A stretch of DNA of 13,740 bases, taken from positions 1 through 13,740 of the forward strand of contig CAVFTS010000035.1 of assembly GCA_963625655.1 (NCBI GenBank), written 5' to 3'. Made by a program: the position numbers and the translations under genes. Shown piece by piece: positions 6,569 to 13,647 of this stretch (positions are counted from its first letter, which is position 1; every line of letters starts with the position of its first letter). A model generated the notes under the pieces. That model worked only from the letters and a program-made list of their open reading frames with translations, had not been told where the DNA came from and did no database searches. This DNA comes from F23-B02 sp963625655 (lineage in GTDB: Bacteria; Bacillota; Clostridia; Oscillospirales; Oscillospiraceae).

Positions 6569-7891
6569 TTACTTCATTCCGTTCTCGTAAGCTTCGATCA
6601 TCTTCTTGAACGTGTGACCCGTACAACTCGTGACAAGATCGCATTCTTTATCATTTGTGCAACTTGTTTTCGCACGTCTTCTCAGCCTTTCCAAGTATTT
6701 CGTCGTGCTCTCTCCCGTAAAAATCTTAATGTCTATACGCATACTGTTTTCGGTTTCGGGTGTCACATATATTTTATCGATAAATGTATCCACAAAGTCT
6801 TTAGTAATTACTCCGTTCGACACATCTTTTTCTGCTGCTTCCAACACCTCTCGAATTTTCTTCATATGATCACAAAGTTCATCTCGGCTCTCTTTCTGAG
6901 CTTGTAGGTCTGCTATTTCCAACCTTGCTGCTTCAGCTTCATTATTACACTGGTCTGTCATTTCTTTGAAGTCCAAATCGCTAATATTCCCGTCGGTAAC
7001 AAGTTCAAGCAGTTTTTTCTTCTTTTTAAGCGCAGCTTCTATTTTCTTCTGAGCCCGATCTAAGTCACTATTAATTGTACTGTTTTGTGTTAATGTGTTA
7101 TATATGTTTTCATATTCTTTCAGCATCTCTTGAGATACATCATGTGTATCTCTAAACACCTCAAAAAGTACCGGAATCAGTTCGCTTTCATATATAGTAA
7201 AGGAGCCACATGATTCTTTACCGTTGTTTATCTTACCTGAACACACCCACTTACTATTTTTTCTCCCATCTTTATCTTTTGATTCTTTACGATAATATGC
7301 TGTGCCGCAGTTGGTACAATAAATTTTGCCGGTAAACAAATTTGCGTGGTTGCATACGCCCTGTCGATTCTTAACATCTTCACTCCTGCGGCGCAGAACT
7401 TCATTCGCTTGCTCCCATAGTTCTTCTGAAACAATGGCCGGGACAATCTCTCCGGTTTCGTCTTTAAACATGATCCATTCTTCCGGGGGGAGGAACTTTT
7501 GCTTTTTGGTAAACATATCAACAATGCGCACTTTGTTACCGACATAGTATCCTTTATACTTAGGGTTAGATATCATGTTAGACATTGTTGAATGGGCGAT
7601 CTTATTCCCGTTGAGATTGCGGTATCCTTGCTCCCAAAATAGCCGTTCCAGTTGTTTCATGGAGTATTCGTCGGTAGCATAGAGTTCAAAAAGCTGCCGC
7701 ACCATCTCCGCTTGAGGTTCATCTATCACTAAGCGTTTATTGTCTTTCTTGTATCCGAATATGCGGCTGTTACCCAAAACCACGCTATCCTTTATGGCTT
7801 GCTGATGTCCGAACTTCACTCGGCTGGAAAGCTTTCTGAGTTCATCCTGTGCGATACTTGACATTATAGATAGTATTAAGGCATACTCCAT
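6569..7891 (-). CDS. Large serine recombinase missing its catalytic N-terminal domain
   Basis: This 440-residue frame is the C-terminal part of a large serine recombinase, the type that integrates and excises phages and conjugative elements. It begins within the long helix that ends the resolvase domain (MSSIAQDELRKLSSRVKFG). The recombinase DNA-binding domain covers about 43-165 (FGY, then NPKYKGYYVGNK). A zinc ribbon has C192, C195, C217 and C228. A coiled coil covers roughly 255-355, followed by the usual C-terminal segment. About 130-140 residues are missing upstream, including the catalytic serine, so it should be inactive for strand cleavage. Family homology stops at the start codon and the next 100 bases are the ISL3 end fragment. 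By chance that fragment offers AGGAAGGA before the ATG, so the remnant might be translated. It is AT-rich compared with its neighbours and is probably a decayed integrase from a mobile element. Confidence 0.88.
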   Translation of the reverse strand: MEYALILSIMSSIAQDELRKLSSRVKFGHQQAIKDSVVLGNSRIFGYKKDNKRLVIDEPQAEMVRQLFELYATDEYSMKQLERLFWEQGYRNLNGNKIAHSTMSNMISNPKYKGYYVGNKVRIVDMFTKKQKFLPPEEWIMFKDETGEIVPAIVSEELWEQANEVLRRRSEDVKNRQGVCNHANLFTGKIYCTNCGTAYYRKESKDKDGRKNSKWVCSGKINNGKESCGSFTIYESELIPVLFEVFRDTHDVSQEMLKEYENIYNTLTQNSTINSDLDRAQKKIEAALKKKKKLLELVTDGNISDLDFKEMTDQCNNEAEAARLEIADLQAQKESRDELCDHMKKIREVLEAAEKDVSNGVITKDFVDTFIDKIYVTPETENSMRIDIKIFTGESTTKYLERLRRRAKTSCTNDKECDLVTSCTGHTFKKMIEAYENGMK

Positions 7892-7911
7892 TGCGATCCT
7901 TCCTACTAAAC

Positions 7912-7943
7912 AAGAGAGTGCACGCCACTCCGTACACTCTCTT
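7912..7943 (+). terminator. Hairpin inside the ISL3 end fragment
   Basis: AAGAGAGTG (7912-7920) pairs with CACTCTCTT (7935-7943), 9 bp with a 14-base loop. It lies 2 bases after the putative transposase stop codon TAA, so it could be the transposase terminator. The T content after it is modest (CTCTC). Confidence 0.5.
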
Positions 7944-7968
7944 CTCTCAGATCTTCGTTATTTGCTCT

Positions 7969-7991
7969 ACCCCAACTATTGACATAGAGCC
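7969..7991 (+). repeat. ISL3 terminal inverted repeat (end B)
   Basis: A 23-base repeat starting ACCCCAAC and ending ATAGAGCC, the same orientation as the repeat at 1176-1198, with 18 of 23 identical. The IS body should lie to the left, but only about 100 bases of it remain. Confidence 0.8.
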
Positions 7992-7999
7992 ATTGAAAA
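7992..7999. repeat. Putative 8-bp target duplication, copy 2 (ATTGAAAA)
   Basis: The 8 bases directly outside IS end B, the exact reverse complement of 1199-1206. See copy 1. Confidence 0.6.
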
Positions 8000-8033
8000 T
8001 GGGGATGGAAAAATGTATATGAGGGGGGATCAC

Positions 8034-8057
8034 AGGTCGTCGTGCCGTCGGCGACCT
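8034..8057. other. Hairpin of unknown role in the IS-to-nlpC gap
   Basis: AGGTCGTCG (8034-8042) pairs with CGGCGACCT (8049-8057), 9 bp with one wobble and a TGCCGT loop. It has no T tail, so it is unlikely to be a terminator. A G run (GGGGGG) lies just upstream at about 8023-8028. The rest of 8000-8130 shows no credible gene. Confidence 0.45.
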
Positions 8058-8134
8058 ATGGCGGAATATTACGATAATAACTTTAAAAAAGGAAGCAAAA
8101 TAAGAAAAGTCAATAAAATATTCACGATAAAAAG

Positions 8135-8169
8135 TTATAAAAGCCTGTCTCAGCGACAGGCTTTTATAA
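8135..8169 (-). terminator. Rho-independent terminator of the NlpC/P60 gene
   Basis: A perfect 15-bp stem (8135-8149 with 8155-8169) around a 5-base loop. On the minus strand it is followed by a CTTTTT run. It begins 14 bases after the stop codon of the gene at 8183. Confidence 0.9.
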
Positions 8170-8182
8170 TATACAAAGCTTT

Positions 8183-9721
8183 TCAGCTTCCGATTATTCT
8201 CTTTGCACCGACGTAGTTACGCTCGTAGTAACCGGAGTCATCAAGCACGGTTATGATGACCTTGCCCTTGCCGGAGGCTGCGTGGACGAACTTACCGTCA
8301 CCGATGTACATTCCGACGTGACCGATGGGACTGGTGCTGTCCTTGAAGAACACGAGGTCGCCGGGCTGCAGATCGGACTTTGCGACCGAGACGCCGTTGT
8401 TATTCCACATACTCGTTGCACCCCTGTACAGCGAGTAGCCGTACTGCTGATAGACGTAATAACACAGACCGGAGCAGTCAAAGCCTTTGGGCGAAGCGCC
8501 GCCGTAAACATAGGGAACGCCGAGGTACTGAAGTGCGGTCTTGGCTATCTGCTCGCCCTGAGAGTTTGTTGCGCTGAGGCTTATGTAGCTTGCGCTCATG
8601 TAACCCGTGACGCTGCCGGAACTGACCTGATACCAGTCGCCGCTTTTGCCGGTGACGGTGAGTTGCACGCCCTTGTTGTAGTAGCCGACGACGGAATAGC
8701 CCGTTCCCGGACCGCTGCGCATCCTGACGCCGTTTCCGGTGACGGTGCCGATCTTGCCGTCAATCTTATCGACCGTCGGGGTAGTGTCGGATGCGGAGCC
8801 GAGGGTCACGAACTCGGAATACACATAGCCGTAGCTGCTGTTTACGCTGACCTGATACCAGTCGCCGTATACGCCTGTGACGCTGAGCTTGTCTGACTTG
8901 CCGATCTTCTTAACGGAGGAGAACAGATCGGTGGACGGCCCCATTCTGAGGTTTACGCCGTTTGCGTTCATGGAAGCGTTCTTCGCGGGGCTGTAGCTTT
9001 CCTTGGGGCTTATGCGGACGTAATCGCCGGACATATAGCCGACGCTGCCGTTATAGCTGAGCTTGTACCAACCGTTTTCGGAGGAATACACCGTGACCGC
9101 CGCACCCTTGGAGCAGTAGGTGACGATGCCGTAGCTTGTGCCGGGACCCTGTCTGAGACGCACGCTCGTGCCGATGACCTGCGCCGCATAGCCGTCGGCG
9201 GAGGGGGAGGAGGGCGTCGTCGGTGCGGGAGAAGGAGTTGACTGCGATGCCTGAGCAAAGCTCAGGTAATCCGAGCTCATGTAGCCGGACTTGCCGTTTA
9301 CGGAGATGGCGTACCAACCGCCGGAAGCGCCGGTCACGCTCACCTGCGTATTCTTGTCGAAGTCGCAGATGACGGAGTAGGAGGTACTCGGACCGCTTCT
9401 CATGCGGACGTCGTTGCCGGTGACGACGGCGGTGCCGAAGCTGCCGCTGACGCTGCTGCGGCTGCTTAAATAGTTGGAGCAGGCGTAAGCCACGGTGCCG
9501 TTGTAGTTTACCTTGCTCCAGCCGTTTGTGCTTGAGATAACGATGAGCTGTGCGCCCTTGGGCATGGTAACTATAATGTCGGAGGAGGTGTTTGCCTGCG
9601 ACCTGAGGTTGAGCGCAGTCGTGGTCACGGCGCCGCCTTCCGACTGAGCCATTGCGGGAATTGCCAGCAGCGAAACGCAGCACAGCACCGCAAGGCATAT
9701 GCTTATCAGTCTCTTTTTCAT
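8183..9721 (-). CDS. Secreted peptidoglycan hydrolase: five SH3 domains plus NlpC/P60
   Basis: A 512-residue secreted protein. The signal peptide (MKKRLIS, hydrophobic to about 25, AMAQ) should be cut after the Ala of PAMA. Five bacterial SH3 domains follow at about 30-88, 96-155, 179-237, 248-307 and 322-380, each with an N/VRxRxGP-type motif and a closing GYMS-Y segment; they bind wall peptides. A Pro/Ser/Thr linker lies at about 157-176. Residues 388-512 are an NlpC/P60 cysteine peptidase with C416 (GFDCSGL), H468 (GHVGMYIG) and H480 (FVHAAS), which cleaves peptide stems, typically gamma-D-Glu to diamino acid bonds. All catalytic residues are present. It probably works in cell separation or wall turnover. 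AGGAG lies 9 bases before the ATG, and a near-perfect promoter lies upstream. It is monocistronic and divergent from apbE. Confidence 0.95.
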   Translation of the reverse strand: MKKRLISICLAVLCCVSLLAIPAMAQSEGGAVTTTALNLRSQANTSSDIIVTMPKGAQLIVISSTNGWSKVNYNGTVAYACSNYLSSRSSVSGSFGTAVVTGNDVRMRSGPSTSYSVICDFDKNTQVSVTGASGGWYAISVNGKSGYMSSDYLSFAQASQSTPSPAPTTPSSPSADGYAAQVIGTSVRLRQGPGTSYGIVTYCSKGAAVTVYSSENGWYKLSYNGSVGYMSGDYVRISPKESYSPAKNASMNANGVNLRMGPSTDLFSSVKKIGKSDKLSVTGVYGDWYQVSVNSSYGYVYSEFVTLGSASDTTPTVDKIDGKIGTVTGNGVRMRSGPGTGYSVVGYYNKGVQLTVTGKSGDWYQVSSGSVTGYMSASYISLSATNSQGEQIAKTALQYLGVPYVYGGASPKGFDCSGLCYYVYQQYGYSLYRGATSMWNNNGVSVAKSDLQPGDLVFFKDSTSPIGHVGMYIGDGKFVHAASGKGKVIITVLDDSGYYERNYVGAKRIIGS

Positions 9722-9765
9722 ATATGCGTACTCCTGTCAGATGAAATTTATCAAATCGTAATCAA

Positions 9766-9794
9766 ATTGTAACACAAGAGTCGAATTATGTCAA
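9766..9794 (-). promoter_or_regulatory. Sigma-A promoter of the NlpC/P60 gene
   Basis: Read on the minus strand: TTGACA (9794-9789), 17-bp spacer, TACAAT (9771-9766). It lies about 45 bases before the start codon at 9721, leaving a leader of about 38 bases, too short for a riboswitch. Confidence 0.8.
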
Positions 9795-9915
9795 TCAAGC
9801 TCAGGGGATATGGACGTAATATGCTGTTAATTTTCCATGAATTCAGGCAGCTTTTTTGCGGACACTCCGATTATTTTCCGACAACAAACGGTAATATGTA
9901 GTTAAACTATTTTTG

Positions 9916-9944
9916 TTTTCATTTTAATAAATGTATGTTATACT
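9916..9944 (+). promoter_or_regulatory. Probable promoter of the apbE-mpg-recG operon
   Basis: TTTTCA (9916-9921), 17-bp spacer, TATACT (9939-9944) in AT-rich DNA. The resulting transcript would start near 9951, upstream of the AGGG (9966-9969) and the ATG at 9979. The stretch between this and the divergent nlpC promoter (9795-9915) shows nothing I recognise. Confidence 0.55.
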
Positions 9945-9978
9945 GAAAGACAAAGATTTTGCCCGAAGGGATAAAACG

Positions 9979-11031
9979 ATGAGAAATAAGCTTTTTATAA
10001 AACTTACGGCGCTTGCGCTTTCGATTACGCTCATGCTGTCGCTCTCCGCCTGCTCGGAGGAGGAGCCGCTGAGCAAGCAGGTCTTTGCGATGGACACGGT
10101 GATGACCGTGACCGCCTACGGCTCAAATGCCGAAGCGGGCGTTGACGCCGCCGCAGGCATCATCAAGGCGATGGACTCCATGCTCGACCCCGAATCCGAG
10201 GAGAGCTACACATGGGCCATCAACAATGCCGGGGGCGGCAACGTCGTCGTCACTCCGCAGATAGCCGAAATGCTCAGCACGGCGTACACGGTGTACGAGC
10301 GCAGCGGCGGTGCTCTCGACCTCTCGGTCTACCCGATATACCTTGCATGGGGTGAGTTTAAGCAGGAGACCGGGCGTGTGCCGTCGAGCGACGAGCTGAC
10401 GGAGCTGCGGCAGAAGCTCGGCTTCGGCAAAATGGAGCTTATGAGCTTTCCCGGCGAGGAGAACTACTCCATCCGTCTGCCGGACGGGACGCAGATCAGC
10501 TTCGGCGCCGTGGCGAAGGGCTGTGCCGCAAACTATGCGATCGGCGCAATGCGTGATGCGGGAGTGGAAAGCGGCATCGTTTCCCTCGGCGGCAACGTGC
10601 AGACGTTGGGGCTGAAGCCCGACGGCAGCAACTGGACCATTGCGGTCGAGGATCCCGCCGACACGGGCTCCTACCTCGGCACCCTCAGCGTCGGTGAGAC
10701 GGCGGTAGTCACGAGCGGCGACTATCAGCGCTGCTTCAAGGCGTCCGACGGCACTGTGTACCATCACATCATTGATCCGAGTACCGGCATGCCCACGGAG
10801 AACACGCTCAGCTCGGTGACGATAGTTTGCACCGACGGCACGATGGCGGACGCACTTTCGACCGCAATGTTCGTGCTTGGCGAAAATGCGGCGCTCAAAT
10901 ACTGGCAGCAGTACGGCGGCTTTGAGATGATAATGGTGACGAAGGACAACCGTGTGCTTTGCACGAGCGGTCTTATGGAGGCGTTTGCGCTCACGAATAG
11001 CGACGACTACACGCTGAGCGTTGTCGGCTGA
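9979..11031 (+). CDS. apbE: ApbE-type FAD:protein FMN transferase, lipoprotein
   Basis: This enzyme transfers FMN from FAD to a threonine of extracytoplasmic flavoproteins such as RnfG/NqrC-type subunits, with Mg2+. The 350 residues start with a lipoprotein signal (MRNKLFIK, lipobox LSAC, C25), so it acts outside the membrane. Family motifs are FAMDTVMTV (36-44), GGALDLSVYP (110-119), GAVAKG (176-181), SLGGN (202-206), HIIDPSTGMP (263-272) and ADALSTAMFVLG (290-301); the last holds the Asp and Thr that bind metal. An in-frame ATG at 9931 overlaps the promoter and has no ribosome site, so 9979 is preferred. The stop overlaps the next gene by one base (TGATG). No flavoprotein target is encoded in the window, so its client must be elsewhere. 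Confidence 0.93.
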   Translation: MRNKLFIKLTALALSITLMLSLSACSEEEPLSKQVFAMDTVMTVTAYGSNAEAGVDAAAGIIKAMDSMLDPESEESYTWAINNAGGGNVVVTPQIAEMLSTAYTVYERSGGALDLSVYPIYLAWGEFKQETGRVPSSDELTELRQKLGFGKMELMSFPGEENYSIRLPDGTQISFGAVAKGCAANYAIGAMRDAGVESGIVSLGGNVQTLGLKPDGSNWTIAVEDPADTGSYLGTLSVGETAVVTSGDYQRCFKASDGTVYHHIIDPSTGMPTENTLSSVTIVCTDGTMADALSTAMFVLGENAALKYWQQYGGFEMIMVTKDNRVLCTSGLMEAFALTNSDDYTLSVVG

Positions 11032-11534
11032 TGATAGACAGAGAGTTTTACAGGCAGGATTCGGTTAGCCTTGCAAAGGCGCTCATCGGAAAGATACTTG
11101 TGCGCAGACTGCCAGACGGTACGGAGCTTCGCCTGAGAATAACGGAGACCGAGGCGTACACGGGCGTTGACGACACCGCCTGCCATGCGCACAAGGGCAA
11201 AACGCAGCGTACCGAGGTCCTGTGGCGGGACGGCGGCACCGTCTATGTGTACCTGTGCTACGGAATGCACAATATGATGAACATAGTCTCCGGCAGCGAG
11301 GGGGACGCACAGGCGGTACTTATCCGCTGCTGCGAGGGCTATCCCGGACCGGGCAGACTGACAAAGGCACTTCAGATCACCCGTAGTCTCAACGGTGAGG
11401 ATATGCTGTCCCGCTCCGAGCTTTGGCTTGAGGACGACGGCATGAAGGTTAACATAACATCGGGCAAGCGGGTCGGCATAGACTATGCCGAAGATGCCGA
11501 CAAAAACGCACTGTTAAGGTTTAAATTGACTTGA
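11031..11534 (+). CDS. mpg: DNA-3-methyladenine glycosylase (AAG/MPG family)
   Basis: A base-excision repair enzyme that removes alkylated purines such as 3-methyladenine. The 167 residues are slightly short for the family (about 190-200) but the core is complete. It starts DREFYRQDSVSLAKALIGKIL. The catalytic glutamate is in ITETEAYTG (E41), followed by DDTACHAHKGKTQRT. The active-site core is VYVYLCYGMHNMMNIVS (71-87), and PGPGRLTKALQIT (105-117) contacts DNA. The start overlaps the apbE stop (TGATG), so translation is probably coupled; no strong separate ribosome site is visible. It lies next to recG, so the two form a small DNA-repair pair in one operon. Confidence 0.93.
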   Translation: MIDREFYRQDSVSLAKALIGKILVRRLPDGTELRLRITETEAYTGVDDTACHAHKGKTQRTEVLWRDGGTVYVYLCYGMHNMMNIVSGSEGDAQAVLIRCCEGYPGPGRLTKALQITRSLNGEDMLSRSELWLEDDGMKVNITSGKRVGIDYAEDADKNALLRFKLT

Positions 11535-11548
11535 GGTCAGAGGTAAAA

Positions 11549-13603
11549 ATGGGTTATTCCGACACCGAGATCAGATATCTGAAGGGCATCGGAGAGAAGA
11601 AAGCCGAGGCGTTTAATCGCCTCGGCGTGTACACTCTCCGTGATTTGTTGTCGCTTTTTCCGAGAAAATACGAGGATCGCAGCCGATTCACACCCATTGC
11701 TGCGGCGCTTGACGGCGAGAGCGTCTGCATCAAGGCGCTTGTTGCGAGTGAGCCGAGGCTTTCAAGGGTCAGACGTGGGCTCGAGCTTGTCAAGTTCCGT
11801 GTGGTGGACGACAGCGCTGCGGTTGACATAACATATTTTAACCAACCGTATATCCGCCAGCACATCCATAAGGGCGACCTCTGTCGGATATACGGAAGGA
11901 TAGTCGTCGTGGGCGGTATGCGCACGATGACGAACCCCGTGTACGAGGCGGAGGGGAGTATCGGCAGCATAGGCGGCATTGTACCCGTGTACCCCTTGAC
12001 GTCGGGGCTTAATCAAAAGCTTGTGTCGTCGGCGGTACGTCAGGCGCTTGACGCCTGCGCCGATGAGCTGCCGGATGCTTTGCCGGAGAAGGTGCGTGAG
12101 GAGTACCGGCTCGCGCAAAGTGGCTTTGCGTATGAGAATATCCACCTTCCGTCGGATTTTGAGGCTTTGGAGCTTGCAAGGCGGAGGCTTGTTTTCGAGG
12201 AGCTGTTTGTGCTTGCCTGCGCAATGAAGAAGCTCAAAAACGGCAGCAAAAAAGCCGAAGGCAAAAAAATCATAGCTCCCGACCCGGAGGAGTTTTTCGG
12301 AACTTTGCCATTTGAGCCTACGGGCGCACAGCGCCGTGCGATAAACGACGCACTGTGCGACATGGCGTCGGGCGGCGTTATGAACAGACTCGTGCAGGGT
12401 GACGTCGGCAGCGGCAAAACGCTCGTTGCGGCGGCGCTCATATGGGCGGCTGCGAAAAACGGGCTCGGCTCGGCGTTCATGGCGCCGACGGAGATACTTG
12501 CACAGCAGCATTATCAGACCTTAAGCGGTCTTCTCGACGGCTTCGGGATACGCATAGTGAAGCTCACGGGAGCAATGACCGCCAAGGAAAAGCGTGAGGC
12601 AAAGGCAGAATTGAAAGCGGGGGGGCCGGTCCTTGCCGTGGGAACGCACGCTCTGTTTTCAAAGGATGTGGAGTACGAAAACCTCGGTCTTGTTATAACG
12701 GACGAGCAGCACCGCTTCGGCGTAAATCAGCGTGCGTCGCTCATCGAGAAGGGCGCAAGACCCCATGTGCTGGTCATGTCTGCGACCCCGATACCGAGGA
12801 CGCTTGCGCTCATCATATACGGCGATCTTGACGTTTCGGTCATCGACGAGCTTCCGCCCGGCAGACAGGCGGTCGAAACGGTGCTTGTGACGGAGTCACT
12901 CAGACTGCGGCTCAACGCCTTTATCCGCAAGCTCGTGGGCGAGGGCAGACAGGTGTTCGTCGTGTGTCCGATGATTGAGGAGAGCGACGCAGAGCAGCAG
13001 GAGAAGCTGCGCTCTGCGGAGGAACACGCACGGGAGCTGCAAAGGTACTTCCCGAACATGAAGGTCGCCTGCATCCACGGCCGCATGAAGGCAAAGGACA
13101 AGAATGCGCTCATGGAGGACTTTGTCGCCGGAAGGACGGACATACTCGTATCCACGACGGTGATTGAGGTCGGCGTTGACGTTCCGAATGCGGCGCTTAT
13201 GATAATCGAAAATGCCGAGAGGTTCGGCTTAAGTCAGCTTCACCAGCTTCGGGGCAGGGTAGGCAGAGGCGAGTATAAAAGCTACTGCGTGCTTGTGTCG
13301 GACAGCGACAACGAGACATCGGTGTCAAGGCTCAGGGTAATGACGAAAACGAGCGACGGCTTTAAGGTCTCGGAGGAGGATCTGAAGCTTAGAGGTCCCG
13401 GCGATTTCTTCGGCTCAAGGCAGCACGGTCTGCCGGAGATGCACATTGCAGATCTTTGCGCCGACATGAACGTCCTTCAGACGGCGCAGACCGCCGCAAA
13501 TGAGCTGACGGCAAGCGACCCGGACTTATGTAAACCTGAAAATGAAAAACTGAGCCTTGCGGTGAAACGGCTTTTTGAGATAAACACCGACACGCTTAAT
13601 TAG
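11549..13603 (+). CDS. recG: ATP-dependent DNA helicase RecG
   Basis: A helicase that reverses stalled replication forks and branch-migrates Holliday junctions. The 684 residues match the usual length. An N-terminal helix-hairpin-helix-like start (IRYLKGIGEKKAEAFNRLGV) leads to the OB-fold wedge (about 55-150). Helicase motifs are Walker A GDVGSGKT (284-291), DEQH (385-388), SATPIPRT (411-418) and QLRGRVGRG (566-574). The translocation motif GDFFGSRQHGLPE (618-630) is intact. An in-frame TTG at 11531 overlaps mpg, but GAGG at 11540-11543 is correctly spaced for ATG 11549, which I prefer. It is the last gene of the apbE-mpg-recG run; the hairpin at 13627-13647 follows. Confidence 0.97.
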   Translation: MGYSDTEIRYLKGIGEKKAEAFNRLGVYTLRDLLSLFPRKYEDRSRFTPIAAALDGESVCIKALVASEPRLSRVRRGLELVKFRVVDDSAAVDITYFNQPYIRQHIHKGDLCRIYGRIVVVGGMRTMTNPVYEAEGSIGSIGGIVPVYPLTSGLNQKLVSSAVRQALDACADELPDALPEKVREEYRLAQSGFAYENIHLPSDFEALELARRRLVFEELFVLACAMKKLKNGSKKAEGKKIIAPDPEEFFGTLPFEPTGAQRRAINDALCDMASGGVMNRLVQGDVGSGKTLVAAALIWAAAKNGLGSAFMAPTEILAQQHYQTLSGLLDGFGIRIVKLTGAMTAKEKREAKAELKAGGPVLAVGTHALFSKDVEYENLGLVITDEQHRFGVNQRASLIEKGARPHVLVMSATPIPRTLALIIYGDLDVSVIDELPPGRQAVETVLVTESLRLRLNAFIRKLVGEGRQVFVVCPMIEESDAEQQEKLRSAEEHARELQRYFPNMKVACIHGRMKAKDKNALMEDFVAGRTDILVSTTVIEVGVDVPNAALMIIENAERFGLSQLHQLRGRVGRGEYKSYCVLVSDSDNETSVSRLRVMTKTSDGFKVSEEDLKLRGPGDFFGSRQHGLPEMHIADLCADMNVLQTAQTAANELTASDPDLCKPENEKLSLAVKRLFEINTDTLN

Positions 13604-13626
13604 TTATGTAAACCTATATAAAAAAC

Positions 13627-13647
13627 AGACGGTTCATTGAACCGTCT
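13627..13647. terminator. Hairpin after recG
   Basis: AGACGGTTC (13627-13635) pairs with GAACCGTCT (13639-13647), 9 bp with an ATT loop. On the plus strand no T run follows. On the minus strand the stem is followed by a six-T run (GTTTTTTATATAG), so it would better terminate a minus-strand gene lying right of the window. Confidence 0.6.

Larger units (their letters stand above)
7892..7991. mobile_element. ISL3 insertion-sequence end fragment (end B, 100 bp)
   Basis: This fragment begins where the recombinase reading frame loses homology and ends with the terminal repeat at 7969-7991. On the plus strand it opens with in-frame TGC GAT CCT TCC TAC TAA (7892-7909), which could be the last codons of a transposase. 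A terminator-like hairpin (7912-7943) follows, then the subterminal motif (7950-7970) shared with end A. It fits as the downstream end of the same element type as 1-1198. The rest of the element is absent here. Confidence 0.65.

Noticed and set aside
1176..7991. Composite transposon bounded by two ISL3 copies carrying copA and neighbours
   Set aside because: The right boundary is only a 100-bp IS fragment, and the flanking 8-mers are in inverted, not direct, orientation, which does not fit insertion of a composite unit.
6569..7991. ISL3 element with the recombinase as passenger gene (as IS1096 carries tnpR)
   Set aside because: The recombinase lacks its catalytic domain, and no terminal repeat is seen on its other side near 6545-6569; a breakpoint within the gene is simpler. 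Not fully excluded.
8013..8216. Plus-strand frame of 67 codons with a GGATGG before the ATG
   Set aside because: It runs through the nlpC terminator hairpin and into the nlpC gene end, and its product is not recognisable.
9722..9978. Riboswitch or small RNA in the nlpC-apbE gap
   Set aside because: Both mapped leaders are short (about 30-40 bases) and I saw no conserved stem arrangement.
10123..12511. Long minus-strand frames opposite apbE and recG
   Set aside because: Antisense shadows of well-identified genes.
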